From a virus, in the IMG/VR virus record IMGVR_UViG_3300034200_001065, positions 1 through 40,017 of that record: 40,017 nt of DNA. One strand, 5' to 3'. Of this stretch, positions 28,772 to 38,619 are shown in pieces; the stretch's first letter is position 1, and the number at the start of each line of letters is the position of its first letter. The position numbers and the translations under genes are program-made. The notes under the pieces are model-generated. The model was not told the DNA's origin. It saw only the letters and a program-made list of their open reading frames with translations, and made no database searches.

Positions 28772-31700
28772 TTATGCGTACTTGTAGTGTACGCTTACAG
28801 TCATTGCACCTGCTGTTGTTACTGCGGCAGTTGTACCGTCACTTTGTTTGAACTGTACTTGTACACCTGCATTCTTAGTAAGAGCAGTTGCACCGTCTAG
28901 TTCAACAATGTATGTACCTGCTGTTGATGCATCGGCATCGTCGGCTGCTACTAAGGTTGTACCTGAACCAGCATTGTCCTTAACTAGGATGTGGTTGAAG
29001 CTACCACCGCTAAATGCTGTGGCTACCTTAATAACAATCTTATCCGCATAGTAAGTTCTTGCACCTACATTTGGTACTGTACCAACTGTAAAGCTACTTG
29101 CACTGCTATTTGCTGTAAATGTACTGCGTAGTAATAACCCGTCGCCAGAGTTGTTAGAGATATAATCAATAACGGCTGCTGTTGTCGGAATCGTTGTATC
29201 GTTGTCATTGTTAGCAATACCATCTGCTTCGTTAACAAACTTAGTAATAGAAATGCTATTACCAGTATCTGTTAGCGTACCGAATGCAACATCACCATTT
29301 GCAGTTACATTGCCACTAAATGAACCGTTTACTGCACCAGTTAATGAACCGCCACTTAGTGTGGCTGTACCATCTTTCAATGCACCTGCACTAACGTTAC
29401 CACTGAATGTACCATTAACTGCACTGGCAATATTACCTGCGCTAATTGTTAAAGTACCGTCAGTTAAGCTACTACCTGTAATTCTACCGTTAGCAGTTAC
29501 GTTAATAGCACCTGTTAAGCTACCACCACTTAGTGTAGCAACACCATCAGTTAAGCTATTAGCTTGGAAGCCGCCGGCAACTACTAGGTTACCAACTTCT
29601 AATGTTTCACCGTTAAGTGTCCATTTACCAGCTGGTGTGTAAAGGATCTGCTTCATGCTGCCACCAACGTTAGCTTCGAAGCCCACGTTAGCACCAGTTG
29701 TACCATTGCTGTTTACACGGAAGATTGCATCAGCTGTTTGAACAGTTGTTGAATCGACAATTGTTTGTGTACCTTGAACTCTCAAGTTACCAGTAATTAC
29801 AGCATCACCTGTAACAGTTACTTGGCTTGATGTAATATCATCCGAAGTAAATGTACCTGTAACAGTTAAGTTAGCAATACTTGCACCGTCAACAATAGCA
29901 ATTTGAATTTGATTATTTGTAATTGCTGTTGAAATTTGATTGTTTGCACCAACTACTGTTAGTGTTTCACCGCCATTAACAACATCTGCGTTACCGCTGT
30001 TACCAGCAATAGTGAAGTTTGTTGCTACAGCAATATTACTTGCGGCAGTAACACGACCTTGTGCATCAACTGTAAGTTGAGGAATGTTAGTTGCACTACC
30101 ATATACACCTGCTGTTACTGCGGTGTTATCTAAGTTAACCGTTAGAGTTTGTCCGGATACACTGGTTGTTAAACCTACGCCACCCGCTACAGTTAATGTC
30201 TGACTATCTAGGTCAATATTACCTGTACCACTGTCGCCAGCAATATCTAGTGCAGAACCACCTAGCTGTGCATCAACATATGCCTTAATAGAACCTGCTG
30301 TTGCAATATTATTTGCAGCCGCAAGTGCCATAGTGTTATCATTGATAAACTCAACAATACTAATTGTACCGTCAGTTAATGTACCAAACTGCACTGTACC
30401 TGAAACATTAGCTGAAGCTGCTGTTAGTGTAGAATTTGCAGTAATGTTGTTAGCAGTTAAATTGTCACTGAATGTGCCGTTCTTACCACCAGTAATATTA
30501 CCTGATGCAATTGTTAAAGTACCATCAGTTAAGCTACCACCTTGTAGTGTGCCACTAAATGTGCCGTTGACTGCATTTGTAATATTGCCTGATGCAATTG
30601 TTAAAGTACCATCAGTTAAACTGCCGCCTCGTACTGAGCCGCTGAAGTTAGCTGTGTTACCACCAGTTAGATTGCCACCTGTGATAGTTAATACACCATC
30701 AGTTAGTGTGCCACCTTGAATATTACCTGTTGCAGTTACGCTGTTGGCATTTATTTTATCAGCATTTACGTTACCGCTAAGTGTAATAGTGTTATCTAAA
30801 TCAATAGTTACAGTATCACCACTCACAGTAGTTGTAATGTTTCTTCCGCCAAGAACGTTAGCAGTATCACCACCAGCAATTACGCTATTGCCGGTGTCAC
30901 CTGCTAAGGTCCACTGAGTTGAAATTGCAACATTACTTGCGGCAGTAACACGACCTTGTGCGTCAACTGTAAACTGAGGAATGTTAGTTGCGCTACCGTA
31001 TACGCCTGCTGTTACCGCTGTGTTGTCTAAGTCAACTGTTATGTTTGCGCCAGAAGCACTTGTTGTTAAGCCAACGCCACCAAATACAGTTAATGTTTGA
31101 GTAGCTAAGTTAACAGCACCAGTTCCGCTATCACCTGCAATATTTGCATTTGAACCACTTGACTTAGCGTCAACATACGCCTTAACAGATGAAGCTGTTG
31201 GAAGTTTTACGTTACTTGCTGTAGCAAATGTATTGTCATCTACGAACGTAATACCACTTATTGTACCATCACTAAATGAACCAGCTGTGATTGAATTACC
31301 TGTCCAAACGTCGTCGCTGAATTCCCAGCGGCCGTTTACTGGATTGAACAATACGCTTTCAATTGTGCCGCCAACGTTAGCTTCTAAACCTGCACTTACT
31401 ACGTTACCGTCACTGTTAACACGAACTACTGCATCATCAACACTTACTGTTGTTGAGTTAACAATTGTTTGTGTACCGTTAACAGTCAAGTTACCTGTGA
31501 TAGTTGCATCGCCTGCAATTGTAACAGCATTTGATGTAATATCATCTGAATAAAATGTGCCAGTTACTGTTAAGTTAGCAATTGAAGCACCATCATTGAT
31601 ACTGTATGTTACTGTATCGTTGGCTACTGTTGCTGTTAGCTGTCCGGCTGCGCCAGCAAAAGTTAATGTATCTGCTAGTAGGTCAACACTTGTATTGCCT

Positions 31701-32488
31701 GTTGTACCAACAATGTTTAATGTTGTTGCAATATTTGCTGTACCAGCGGCAGTTAAGCGGCCCTTAGAATCAACTGTGAAAGTTGGAATTGCTGTAGCAC
31801 TACCATATGAACCTGGTGTTACCGCAGTGTTAGCTAATGTTAGAGCAATGTTTGCTTGATCGCCAGCATTCTTAAATGTTGCCGTACCTGTAGCATCACT
31901 GCTGATGTTAATTGTTACGTTACTGCTTAGTGCCTGTGCTGTAGCAGCGGCACCTGCAATATTACCAACGAACCAACCGGTTGTTGAAATGTTACCTGTT
32001 GCGGTAACTGTTGCGAAGCTAGCATTAGCGGCTGTTGTGCCACCAATTACAACACCATCAAGTGTACCACCAGTAATAGTAACATTGTTGTCAGCTTGGA
32101 CAGCAAGGTTACCTAGTCCTAGGTTAGTTCTAGCGGCAGGAGCTGTGTTTGCACCGGTACCACCATTTGCAACTGGTAGTGCGCCTGTAACAAATACATT
32201 ACTTGCTAAATTTATTGCGGCGGCGCTTGCAACACCGCTGTTAATTTGTACTACACCATTTGCAGTACTAAAATCTTGTCCAGTACCACCATATTGTGTA
32301 CTAATTGCTGTGCCGTTCCACGCACCTGATTTGACTGTACCAAATCGAACGTCTTCGAGTGTAGAGCCATTACTCTGCGTGAAATCAAAACGGTTATTAG
32401 CGGCGTCGTACTTTAAACGACCACCACTTTTGCCCATTTGGACATCAGCTGCAAGACCTTTGATACCAAAGTTCTTAATATCAGCCAT
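28772..32488 (-). CDS. Large repeat-built tail-fibre protein
   Basis: The 1238-residue protein is Gly/Ala/Thr/Asn-rich with beta repeats. There are many copies of a unit like GGSLTDGTLTIASGNI, two copies of TVDAQGRVTAASN with AGVYGSATNIPQ before it, and two copies of NLTVTGTF with GTQTIV after it. Its start (MADIKNFGIKGLAADVQMGK) and globular C-terminus fit a trimeric fibre with a receptor-binding tip. AGGAGA lies 7 bases before the ATG, and a TGATAAATA octamer at 32539-32547 is upstream. Recombination between repeats could change its length. Confidence 0.85.
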   Translation of the reverse strand: MADIKNFGIKGLAADVQMGKSGGRLKYDAANNRFDFTQSNGSTLEDVRFGTVKSGAWNGTAISTQYGGTGQDFSTANGVVQINSGVASAAAINLASNVFVTGALPVANGGTGANTAPAARTNLGLGNLAVQADNNVTITGGTLDGVVIGGTTAANASFATVTATGNISTTGWFVGNIAGAAATAQALSSNVTINISSDATGTATFKNAGDQANIALTLANTAVTPGSYGSATAIPTFTVDSKGRLTAAGTANIATTLNIVGTTGNTSVDLLADTLTFAGAAGQLTATVANDTVTYSINDGASIANLTVTGTFYSDDITSNAVTIAGDATITGNLTVNGTQTIVNSTTVSVDDAVVRVNSDGNVVSAGLEANVGGTIESVLFNPVNGRWEFSDDVWTGNSITAGSFSDGTISGITFVDDNTFATASNVKLPTASSVKAYVDAKSSGSNANIAGDSGTGAVNLATQTLTVFGGVGLTTSASGANITVDLDNTAVTAGVYGSATNIPQFTVDAQGRVTAASNVAISTQWTLAGDTGNSVIAGGDTANVLGGRNITTTVSGDTVTIDLDNTITLSGNVNADKINANSVTATGNIQGGTLTDGVLTITGGNLTGGNTANFSGSVRGGSLTDGTLTIASGNITNAVNGTFSGTLQGGSLTDGTLTIASGNITGGKNGTFSDNLTANNITANSTLTAASANVSGTVQFGTLTDGTISIVEFINDNTMALAAANNIATAGSIKAYVDAQLGGSALDIAGDSGTGNIDLDSQTLTVAGGVGLTTSVSGQTLTVNLDNTAVTAGVYGSATNIPQLTVDAQGRVTAASNIAVATNFTIAGNSGNADVVNGGETLTVVGANNQISTAITNNQIQIAIVDGASIANLTVTGTFTSDDITSSQVTVTGDAVITGNLRVQGTQTIVDSTTVQTADAIFRVNSNGTTGANVGFEANVGGSMKQILYTPAGKWTLNGETLEVGNLVVAGGFQANSLTDGVATLSGGSLTGAINVTANGRITGSSLTDGTLTISAGNIASAVNGTFSGNVSAGALKDGTATLSGGSLTGAVNGSFSGNVTANGDVAFGTLTDTGNSISITKFVNEADGIANNDNDTTIPTTAAVIDYISNNSGDGLLLRSTFTANSSASSFTVGTVPNVGARTYYADKIVIKVATAFSGGSFNHILVKDNAGSGTTLVAADDADASTAGTYIVELDGATALTKNAGVQVQFKQSDGTTAAVTTAGAMTVSVHYKYA
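29330..30670 (-). repeat. Coding repeats of the GGSLTDGT type
   Basis: A unit of about 29 codons, encoding SLTDGTLTIASGNI and a short link, recurs in tandem. A clear pair starts at 30493 and 30580 (period 87 bp). Degenerate copies lie around 29330-29530. They encode fibre-shaft beta repeats. Confidence 0.7.
30035..31130 (-). repeat. Long internal duplication in the tail-fibre gene
   Basis: The segment encoding VDAQGRVTAASN and the flanking NIPQ and SGTG blocks occurs twice, with the near-identical core at about 30038 and 30935 (897 bp, 299 codons apart). A second long pair encodes the GTQTIV and DDITS region near 29750-29890 and 31430-31560. Confidence 0.65.
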
Positions 32489-32502
32489 TTTTGTTTCTCC
32501 TA

Positions 32503-32516
32503 ATAATACGTATTAT
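32503..32516. promoter_or_regulatory. 14-bp palindrome in the leader of the large tail-fibre gene
   Basis: ATAATACGTATTAT is its own reverse complement and lies about 15-28 bases before the ATG at 32488, between the late-promoter-like octamer and the ribosome site. It may be an operator or an mRNA hairpin; there is no T-run for termination. Confidence 0.35.
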
Positions 32517-32538
32517 AAACGAGACTAATCGTTATTGA

Positions 32539-32547
32539 TATTTATCA
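32539..32547 (-). promoter_or_regulatory. Late-promoter-like octamer (TGATAAATA)
   Basis: On the minus strand, 51 bases before the ATG of the large tail-fibre gene, in a noncoding gap. Confidence 0.62.
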
Positions 32548-32559
32548 AAAAATGAGTTT

Positions 32560-34590
32560 TTAGGCGTATGTGAGCTTAACTGTGACGTTTCCTGAGGTTG
32601 CACGATAGTGGTTGCAACGAACACGAATTTGAAGGTCTTGACCACTGTTTGCTGGGTAAACGTACTCTGGATTTACGTAAAATTCTGTGCCGTCAGTTAA
32701 ATCATTAGTAGACGATGATACAAATTCAGCGGCTGATCCTAGTGTACCAACTTCAATATTAGGAATAACATTACCTGTATAACCACTAAATGCTGAGTGT
32801 ACTTCAAAACTTACACTGATAATTTTACGTCCAGGACTAATATTACCTAATGTATTTGTTGTACTATTGCCAAAACCAGCTGCCGGCATAGTAAAGACTG
32901 TGGTCATGGTTTTAGCATCAGTAGTTGCACTATCTGCATTAGCTACCTGCACCCAACTAGTGCCGTTATAAACATATAAGCCCCATTCACCATTGCCTGC
33001 ATTTAGAACATAAGCCTGGTCGCCTGTCTGTGGATTCAGCGCATCTCTAGCGGCAATATTTGCTACCACGCTTGTGCCTGCACTTCTCAATCCACGTTCG
33101 ATATTCATCGCTAGTGGATACATACCATTATGTCCACTAGCTACGCCGGTGCCAACACGGAAAAATTCTGTGCCTTCGTAAATTAAAATTTCACCGCCAT
33201 CATTTCTGGATAGCACAAGTTTTCTGGCACCTGTTGCACTAACTGATTCAGGTAAACCTGATACGTTACCCGGGCCTACAACAGTATAACCATTAGCATC
33301 AGCATTAGCGTTTGTTATAGTTATTGAGTTACCATTAGCTTCAGACAATGTTAATGCTGTTGTGGTAGCTGTAGCAGTTAAGTTTGCTATGTTGGCTGCA
33401 TTGATATCAATTGCCATATCAGACGAAATTGCGACTGGCAAACCAAATGCAACTGAGCCGTCTGTATCAGTTGTAAAATTAACTAGCGTATTTCCGCTAC
33501 CACTGTTTATGTATGCACTAAAAGGAACAAATCCACCGACTAGACCATATATGGTATTATCTGGATCACTGGACATAGTGGTCGGTGTAGGCACACTGGA
33601 TGCAGTAACAAAATGATTACTGGTATCAGAATTTATTGTTGATACAATTTGATTGATATTTGCATTGGCACCGCCTGTGCCTGCAAATGTAACTGTAACA
33701 CCATTCATCACAATTTCATGAGCGTCAGGTACCTCTGGATTGTCAACAGTGCCATTTATCTCTGTGGAGATAGCATCTTGTATCTTTAAGAAAACAATTT
33801 TACCTGTTGCATCACTAGCAGTTAAATCACCGTCAGTATCTAAATAGATATAATCGCCCTGATTACCTGGAATGCTAGGCTCAAAATCAATGATGCGATT
33901 GTTTGGGGAAATCATGAAGAAGTTTGGTCCAGGACCTGTTTCAATAACAGTGCCGATCATCTTATCCATTGTTACTGTATTTGCTACAGAAAAACCATTT
34001 GCTGTAACAGCGATAACATCGCCCTTACTAAATCCGTGATTGTCTTGTTCTAGTACATAATTTAGTAGAGGATTTAGATATTGAAACCTACTCATTACAG
34101 TAGGATAAAAGTCTGTGCTTACCGTACCAGGAACAGGATCTAGCAGAGGCAAACCGTTTTCGTTTAAACTGAATATAACCGCTGAACCTGTATTAAAAAT
34201 ACCATTACCAGTAGCACTTTTAAAAGTATTATAGCGCAACCAATCTTCAACAATACATGTAACTGTATTTGCAGTCTTTGATGTGATACTTACAATCTTA
34301 AGACACTGGCCACTTGTCGCACCTGCGATCCAATCACCCACAACAATGTCTAAACCATTGTAGGTAAAATCATCGCGGGTCAAATGGCTACCATGGCTTT
34401 GTGCAGTTACACTAAATGTAACTGACCATCTATAGTATTTTTTTGTACCTGAACCGGAGTACCAAAGGTCTCCTGCACCATTAGCATAGTCCCAATAGCT
34501 ATCACCCGAAATACTTGATACAGATACGGGTAAAACTTTATTGGGGATGTTTAATTTAATCTGACTAGATTTGTAATTAATCAGTGCCAT
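32560..34590 (-). CDS. Virion protein, probably tail fibre or baseplate-associated
   Basis: The 676-residue protein is beta-rich with Asn/Thr/Gly-rich runs (NSITITNANADANGY, SGSGNTLVNFTTD). It has a Trp/Tyr-rich N-terminal domain (GDSYWDYANGAGDLWYSGSG) and a C-terminal domain near VYNGTSWVQVANADS. Sequences of this kind are virion structural proteins in T4-like phages. AGGA lies 5 bases before the ATG at 34590. It follows the 1171-residue fibre gene by 8 bp and belongs to the same late transcript. Confidence 0.7.
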   Translation of the reverse strand: MALINYKSSQIKLNIPNKVLPVSVSSISGDSYWDYANGAGDLWYSGSGTKKYYRWSVTFSVTAQSHGSHLTRDDFTYNGLDIVVGDWIAGATSGQCLKIVSITSKTANTVTCIVEDWLRYNTFKSATGNGIFNTGSAVIFSLNENGLPLLDPVPGTVSTDFYPTVMSRFQYLNPLLNYVLEQDNHGFSKGDVIAVTANGFSVANTVTMDKMIGTVIETGPGPNFFMISPNNRIIDFEPSIPGNQGDYIYLDTDGDLTASDATGKIVFLKIQDAISTEINGTVDNPEVPDAHEIVMNGVTVTFAGTGGANANINQIVSTINSDTSNHFVTASSVPTPTTMSSDPDNTIYGLVGGFVPFSAYINSGSGNTLVNFTTDTDGSVAFGLPVAISSDMAIDINAANIANLTATATTTALTLSEANGNSITITNANADANGYTVVGPGNVSGLPESVSATGARKLVLSRNDGGEILIYEGTEFFRVGTGVASGHNGMYPLAMNIERGLRSAGTSVVANIAARDALNPQTGDQAYVLNAGNGEWGLYVYNGTSWVQVANADSATTDAKTMTTVFTMPAAGFGNSTTNTLGNISPGRKIISVSFEVHSAFSGYTGNVIPNIEVGTLGSAAEFVSSSTNDLTDGTEFYVNPEYVYPANSGQDLQIRVRCNHYRATSGNVTVKLTYA

Positions 34591-34598
34591 GCTAATCC

Positions 34599-37500
34599 TT
34601 AATCATACATTACAAACTGGATCCAAGCATGTGTGGGTGTACCAAAGGCACGACTGGCTCCTGTTTCTGCTTCTCTTAATTTTAATTTTACTGTAATGTT
34701 GTTTACATTGTCGAACGCTGTTGGCGAACCTGCGCTACCACCGCCCGGAACTTCTCTTTGACCCATTGTGGTTTCTAAGTTAGAAATTAGATATTTGTTA
34801 TTAGTTCTATCATAGCCATAGAGCATAATGCCGCCAGGTGGATAACGGAAACCTGTAAATGACACAGTAACTTCACCGCCACTAGCACTATCAATGGTAA
34901 CGTTAGAAATACCGCTCGACAAGTTGCTAGTGTTTGCTAGTGCGCCAGTAGTGTTATAGTTTAACTTAAATCTTTGGATAGTTGCACCGCCGCCGCCTCC
35001 ACCGCCACTCACTGAAACGTTACTGACGCTGGTTACACGACCATAAGTGTCGACAGTAATCTGTGGTATCAACGATGCGCTACCATAAGTCTTAGCGCCT
35101 GTTGTGATAATATTGCTGGTTAATGCTATGTTATCTGAGTTTACAGTAATACCTGCGCCGGCGCCCACGTTGAGAGTAACATCGCCAGTAAGTCCGCCGT
35201 CAATTAGACCGTTACCTGCTACAACACTAGTGATGTCTCCTGAGCCGCCGCCTCCGCCACTAATAGATACATTAGTTACACCTGTAATTCTACCATAAGT
35301 ATCAACTGTGAATTGTGGAGTGGTTGTAGCATTACCATAAGTACCTGCTGTTACACCGCTAGTACCTAAACTTAGTGTAACTGTTCCACTTGTGCCGCCG
35401 CCACTTAGTCCTGTGCCCGCTGTTACACCTGTGATATCACCAGTGGTACTTAAGTCGGGTGGTGTAAATGTGAATACACCAGTAACATTACTATAGCTTA
35501 AACTGCCGTTACCGCTAGCTGCCGCTGTAGTTACACTTAAATTCGATAATAATATACCATTAGCACCGTTGGTGCCATTAGTACCACGCACATTGCCTGC
35601 ATCAATAGTTGCGGCATTGCTTAATGTTAGGATTAAGTTTCCACCAACATTAACTGTAGCACTAGAAACATTTACGCCGTTAGTACCAGCATTACCCTGT
35701 GGACCACGAATATTGCCGACATCTTGTGATGATGTGTTGCTATAGTTAAGAACTAAGTTACTGCTTACTAAACTTACACTAGTAATACCTACACCATTAG
35801 TACCATTTGCACCTGCGTTGCCTTGCGGGCCTATTGGTCCACGTACATTACCTGCATTTACATATGTACCGTTTACTAGACCAATAATTAGATTGTTATT
35901 GCCTGCTACTGTGGCATTAGCAATACCTGCATTACCATCACCTTGTAAACCTTGTGGACCAATTGGTCCACGAACATTACCTGCATCAATTGTAGTTGAA
36001 TTGCTTAGTGTAATGATTAAATTGTTTGTCGATATCGATGCATTACTTACGGATATACCGTTGGCTCCGTTAGTACCGTTAGTACCGTTAGTACCTCGAA
36101 CGTTACCAACATCTACCGTTGACGCATTGCTTAACGTTAGTATTAAATTGCCGCTGCCATTTACAGTACCTGATGCTACACTTACACCAGTGTTACCCTG
36201 AATACCTTGCTGACCAATTACACTCGATAAGTTAACATTTGAGCCGTCATATAACAAATATGTATTTGATGCAAGACTCATTGTTGGTCTATTTGATAGA
36301 CTCGAATGATTACCTGTAAATGCTACAGTAGCAAGTGTTGAGTTACTGTTGTTTAGCGCATTAGCTATTTCGGCTAGTGTATTTAAAGCCGCTGGTGCAC
36401 CAGCTGTTAATGTATTGATTTGAGTAGTAACGTATGTTTGTGTGGCATAGCTATTATCGCTCAAGTATAACGCAACATTAGAATTTCCGTAGTTACCGGC
36501 TGCGCCAGACACTGCACTGGTAACATACGATTCTGTTGCTAGATTTGAACCGTTGTATTTTAATTTAGAATCACCACTTACTGTTGCACCGGCAATGTAG
36601 ATAGTATTACCAGATAAGTGTAGTTCTTTCCATCTATTTGAAGAACTACCTAAGCTGTATATATTATTGGCACTCGGAATAATATTTGCACTAACATTTC
36701 CAAGCAGTGTTACAACATTGCTGTCACCATAATTTCCGGCGACATTTCCTAATGCAGAAGTTAAGTTAACTGAACTGTTACTACCGCTGATAGTAATAGT
36801 ATTACCGCTAAGACTTAATGTTTGAGCACCACCGCCACTAACATTGCCTAATACTGAAGTTAAGTTAACTGAACTATTACTACCGCTGATAGTAATAGTA
36901 TTACCGCTAAGACTTAATGTCTGTGCATCAGTGTTATCTTTTAGTACGCTTAAGTCAACACTATTTCCGCCGCTGATACTTAGATTATAAGTTGATGCGT
37001 TCCAGCTTAGACTTTGTGTTACTGCTGACACCGCCGCCGGTGTAAATGTAAACACACCTGCATTGTTATATGTTAATGAGCCGTTGCCGCTAGGGCTTGC
37101 TGTTGTTATACTAAAATCTGTTAGGTCAACATTACTGCCGCCGCCTCCAGACATATTGCCGGCTTCAAATTTGCTTGTACTACTATTCCAAATTAATACT
37201 TGTCCATTAGTAATACCTGAAGCATCAACGTCTCGCAAATCAGCAACGTCGATATTGTTTGCAACACTGGCAGCTAAAAATGAAACATTAGTTGCAAATG
37301 TAACTGAATCAGCATTTGCATTTGTTGTAATAGAAATCCCAGAACCAGCAACCAGTGTTAAAGTATCTTCTGCTACTTCGGCAGCTACTTGAGTTTGACC
37401 AGCAACAGTAATTTTTGAGAAGCCAAGTGATGACGTAACATTACCACCGGCACCCGCGCCAGTAATTTCAACAGTATCAACCTGTTGTATTCTTCCGTAT

Positions 37501-38114
37501 GTATCTACGGTTATTCTTGGGGTATGGGTCGAGCTACCGTATGTACCTGCTGTTACGCCTGTAGCAACAAGATTAAGTGTGGCGTTTGAATTATTTCCTT
37601 TACCGCCTACGACACTGATCTGACCTGATGTACCGTTAACATTACCTACAAATGAATTGGTAATTGTTGTAGCTTGAGTAGCAGTCAATAAAGTAGGAGT
37701 TACACTAGTGATTTGACCCTTACTGTTAACCGTAATTACCGGAATATAACTTGTATTACCCCATGTACCTGAAACATTGGAAATATCGGTGATAAACACA
37801 CCGTTTGCATTTGATGTTAAACCGCCCCCGGTGCCGGCTGCAACATTAAGTGTTAATGCGCTTTTGCTTAAACCGTTCCCTGCGCTGTAAACATCAAGAG
37901 AACCTGGACGCCATACACCAGCGGCTGCGCTATAGATTAAAGTTTGACCTGCACTAGGTACATAGGCTGCATTGGTTTGAACATCGGCTAAATCATTTAA
38001 TTCAACTTGCCCAAAAACTAGTTCGGTCGCATCGGCATTGACTCTTACGAATCTAGAGCCAAACCCAGTATAATCTGAAGGGGTATCGTTTAAATCTATG
38101 AATGTATTTGCCAT
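34599..38114 (-). CDS. Large tail-fibre protein with collagen-like triplets
   Basis: I start at the ATG 38114 (AGGAT about 6 bases upstream) rather than an in-frame TTG 18 bases further back, giving 1171 residues. The N-terminal region has the motif MANTFIDLNDTPSDYTGFG, typical of T4-like fibre proteins. The middle has Gly-x-y triplets (RGPIGPQGLQGDG, RGPQGNAGTNG) interrupted by beta segments, and the C-terminus is a globular domain. Collagen-like stretches form trimeric shafts. A pair of 99-bp coding repeats is at 36742-36920. The long serine/asparagine-rich beta spacers repeat many times. Confidence 0.85.
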   Translation of the reverse strand: MANTFIDLNDTPSDYTGFGSRFVRVNADATELVFGQVELNDLADVQTNAAYVPSAGQTLIYSAAAGVWRPGSLDVYSAGNGLSKSALTLNVAAGTGGGLTSNANGVFITDISNVSGTWGNTSYIPVITVNSKGQITSVTPTLLTATQATTITNSFVGNVNGTSGQISVVGGKGNNSNATLNLVATGVTAGTYGSSTHTPRITVDTYGRIQQVDTVEITGAGAGGNVTSSLGFSKITVAGQTQVAAEVAEDTLTLVAGSGISITTNANADSVTFATNVSFLAASVANNIDVADLRDVDASGITNGQVLIWNSSTSKFEAGNMSGGGGSNVDLTDFSITTASPSGNGSLTYNNAGVFTFTPAAVSAVTQSLSWNASTYNLSISGGNSVDLSVLKDNTDAQTLSLSGNTITISGSNSSVNLTSVLGNVSGGGAQTLSLSGNTITISGSNSSVNLTSALGNVAGNYGDSNVVTLLGNVSANIIPSANNIYSLGSSSNRWKELHLSGNTIYIAGATVSGDSKLKYNGSNLATESYVTSAVSGAAGNYGNSNVALYLSDNSYATQTYVTTQINTLTAGAPAALNTLAEIANALNNSNSTLATVAFTGNHSSLSNRPTMSLASNTYLLYDGSNVNLSSVIGQQGIQGNTGVSVASGTVNGSGNLILTLSNASTVDVGNVRGTNGTNGTNGANGISVSNASISTNNLIITLSNSTTIDAGNVRGPIGPQGLQGDGNAGIANATVAGNNNLIIGLVNGTYVNAGNVRGPIGPQGNAGANGTNGVGITSVSLVSSNLVLNYSNTSSQDVGNIRGPQGNAGTNGVNVSSATVNVGGNLILTLSNAATIDAGNVRGTNGTNGANGILLSNLSVTTAAASGNGSLSYSNVTGVFTFTPPDLSTTGDITGVTAGTGLSGGGTSGTVTLSLGTSGVTAGTYGNATTTPQFTVDTYGRITGVTNVSISGGGGGSGDITSVVAGNGLIDGGLTGDVTLNVGAGAGITVNSDNIALTSNIITTGAKTYGSASLIPQITVDTYGRVTSVSNVSVSGGGGGGGATIQRFKLNYNTTGALANTSNLSSGISNVTIDSASGGEVTVSFTGFRYPPGGIMLYGYDRTNNKYLISNLETTMGQREVPGGGSAGSPTAFDNVNNITVKLKLREAETGASRAFGTPTHAWIQFVMYD
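36742..36920 (-). repeat. 99-bp-period tandem repeat in the fibre gene
   Basis: About 80 bases beginning at 36742 recur at 36841 with only a few differences, encoding QTLSLSGNTITISGSNSSVN each time. The near identity indicates a recent duplication. Confidence 0.75.
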
Positions 38115-38157
38115 CTGCCATCCTATCAGCAAAGTTAATATAGCTGTTAATTACAAC

Positions 38158-38166
38158 TATTTATCA
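38158..38166 (-). promoter_or_regulatory. Late-promoter-like octamer (TGATAAATA)
   Basis: Begins 44 bases upstream of the ATG of the collagen-like fibre gene, in the gap after the 137-residue gene. Confidence 0.62.
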
Positions 38167-38169
38167 CTT

Positions 38170-38583
38170 TTAGCTAGATAGAATAACTCGACTAATCTGA
38201 CCGTAGGATGAATCATATGTTTCTCCATCACCTATGTGTTCACGGTCCATATATACACGAATATATGTGAAGTTTCCTTGGAAACTGTATGCTTCAGAAA
38301 GATCTGCAGGATTGTTGCTATTAAATTGTACGTAACCTGATGCGTTCCAACTAGTACCACTTGTAGTAGTTGCAATAATATCAAACCAATCAGAACTTGT
38401 TGGGTTCAGACTCAATGTACCTTGTAGCCTTAAACGGCCAACATATTGGTTATACGTTACTTGAATTGTATGGTAGCCATCCGTATAGCCGTAGTAACTG
38501 TCACCCTTGACAGTTTCGCTGTATTTGTTCATTTCCGTGCCTGTGGCACTCATTATTGTTACACTTCTACGATTGATTGGCAT
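38170..38583 (-). CDS. Small virion-like protein, 137 residues
   Basis: A beta-rich protein with a Ser/Thr/Tyr-rich pattern (DSYYGYTDGYHTIQVTYNQY, QGNFTYIRVYMDREHIGDG), as found in small T4-like virion proteins. The first residues MPINRRSVTI look like a basic strand. CGGGAAT precedes the ATG by 4-8 bases, and a TGATAAATA octamer lies at 38610-38618. It sits just before the fibre gene, so it may be a fibre-associated or connector protein; the specific role is unknown. Confidence 0.65.
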   Translation of the reverse strand: MPINRRSVTIMSATGTEMNKYSETVKGDSYYGYTDGYHTIQVTYNQYVGRLRLQGTLSLNPTSSDWFDIIATTTSGTSWNASGYVQFNSNNPADLSEAYSFQGNFTYIRVYMDREHIGDGETYDSSYGQISRVILSS

Positions 38584-38609
38584 AGTGATTCCCGGTAGCT
38601 ATTTCAATA

Positions 38610-38618
38610 TATTTATCA
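38610..38618 (-). promoter_or_regulatory. Late-promoter-like octamer (TGATAAATA)
   Basis: Lies 27 bases upstream of the ATG at 38583, and its TGA is immediately upstream of the 38620 gene end. It would start the late tail transcript. Confidence 0.6.
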
Positions 38619-38619
38619 C

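Noticed and set aside
31905-32528. 207-residue plus-strand open frame antisense to the large tail-fibre gene
   Set aside because: It is a Val/Leu/Pro/Ala-rich shadow of a repetitive Gly/Thr/Asn-coding gene, has no ribosome site and overlaps a clear coding gene and its leader.
30333-36201. Other long plus-strand frames within the tail-fibre genes (for example 30333-30719, 31233-31553, 35818-36201)
   Set aside because: All are antisense to repeat-rich coding sequence and have Pro/Val/Leu-rich shadow composition.
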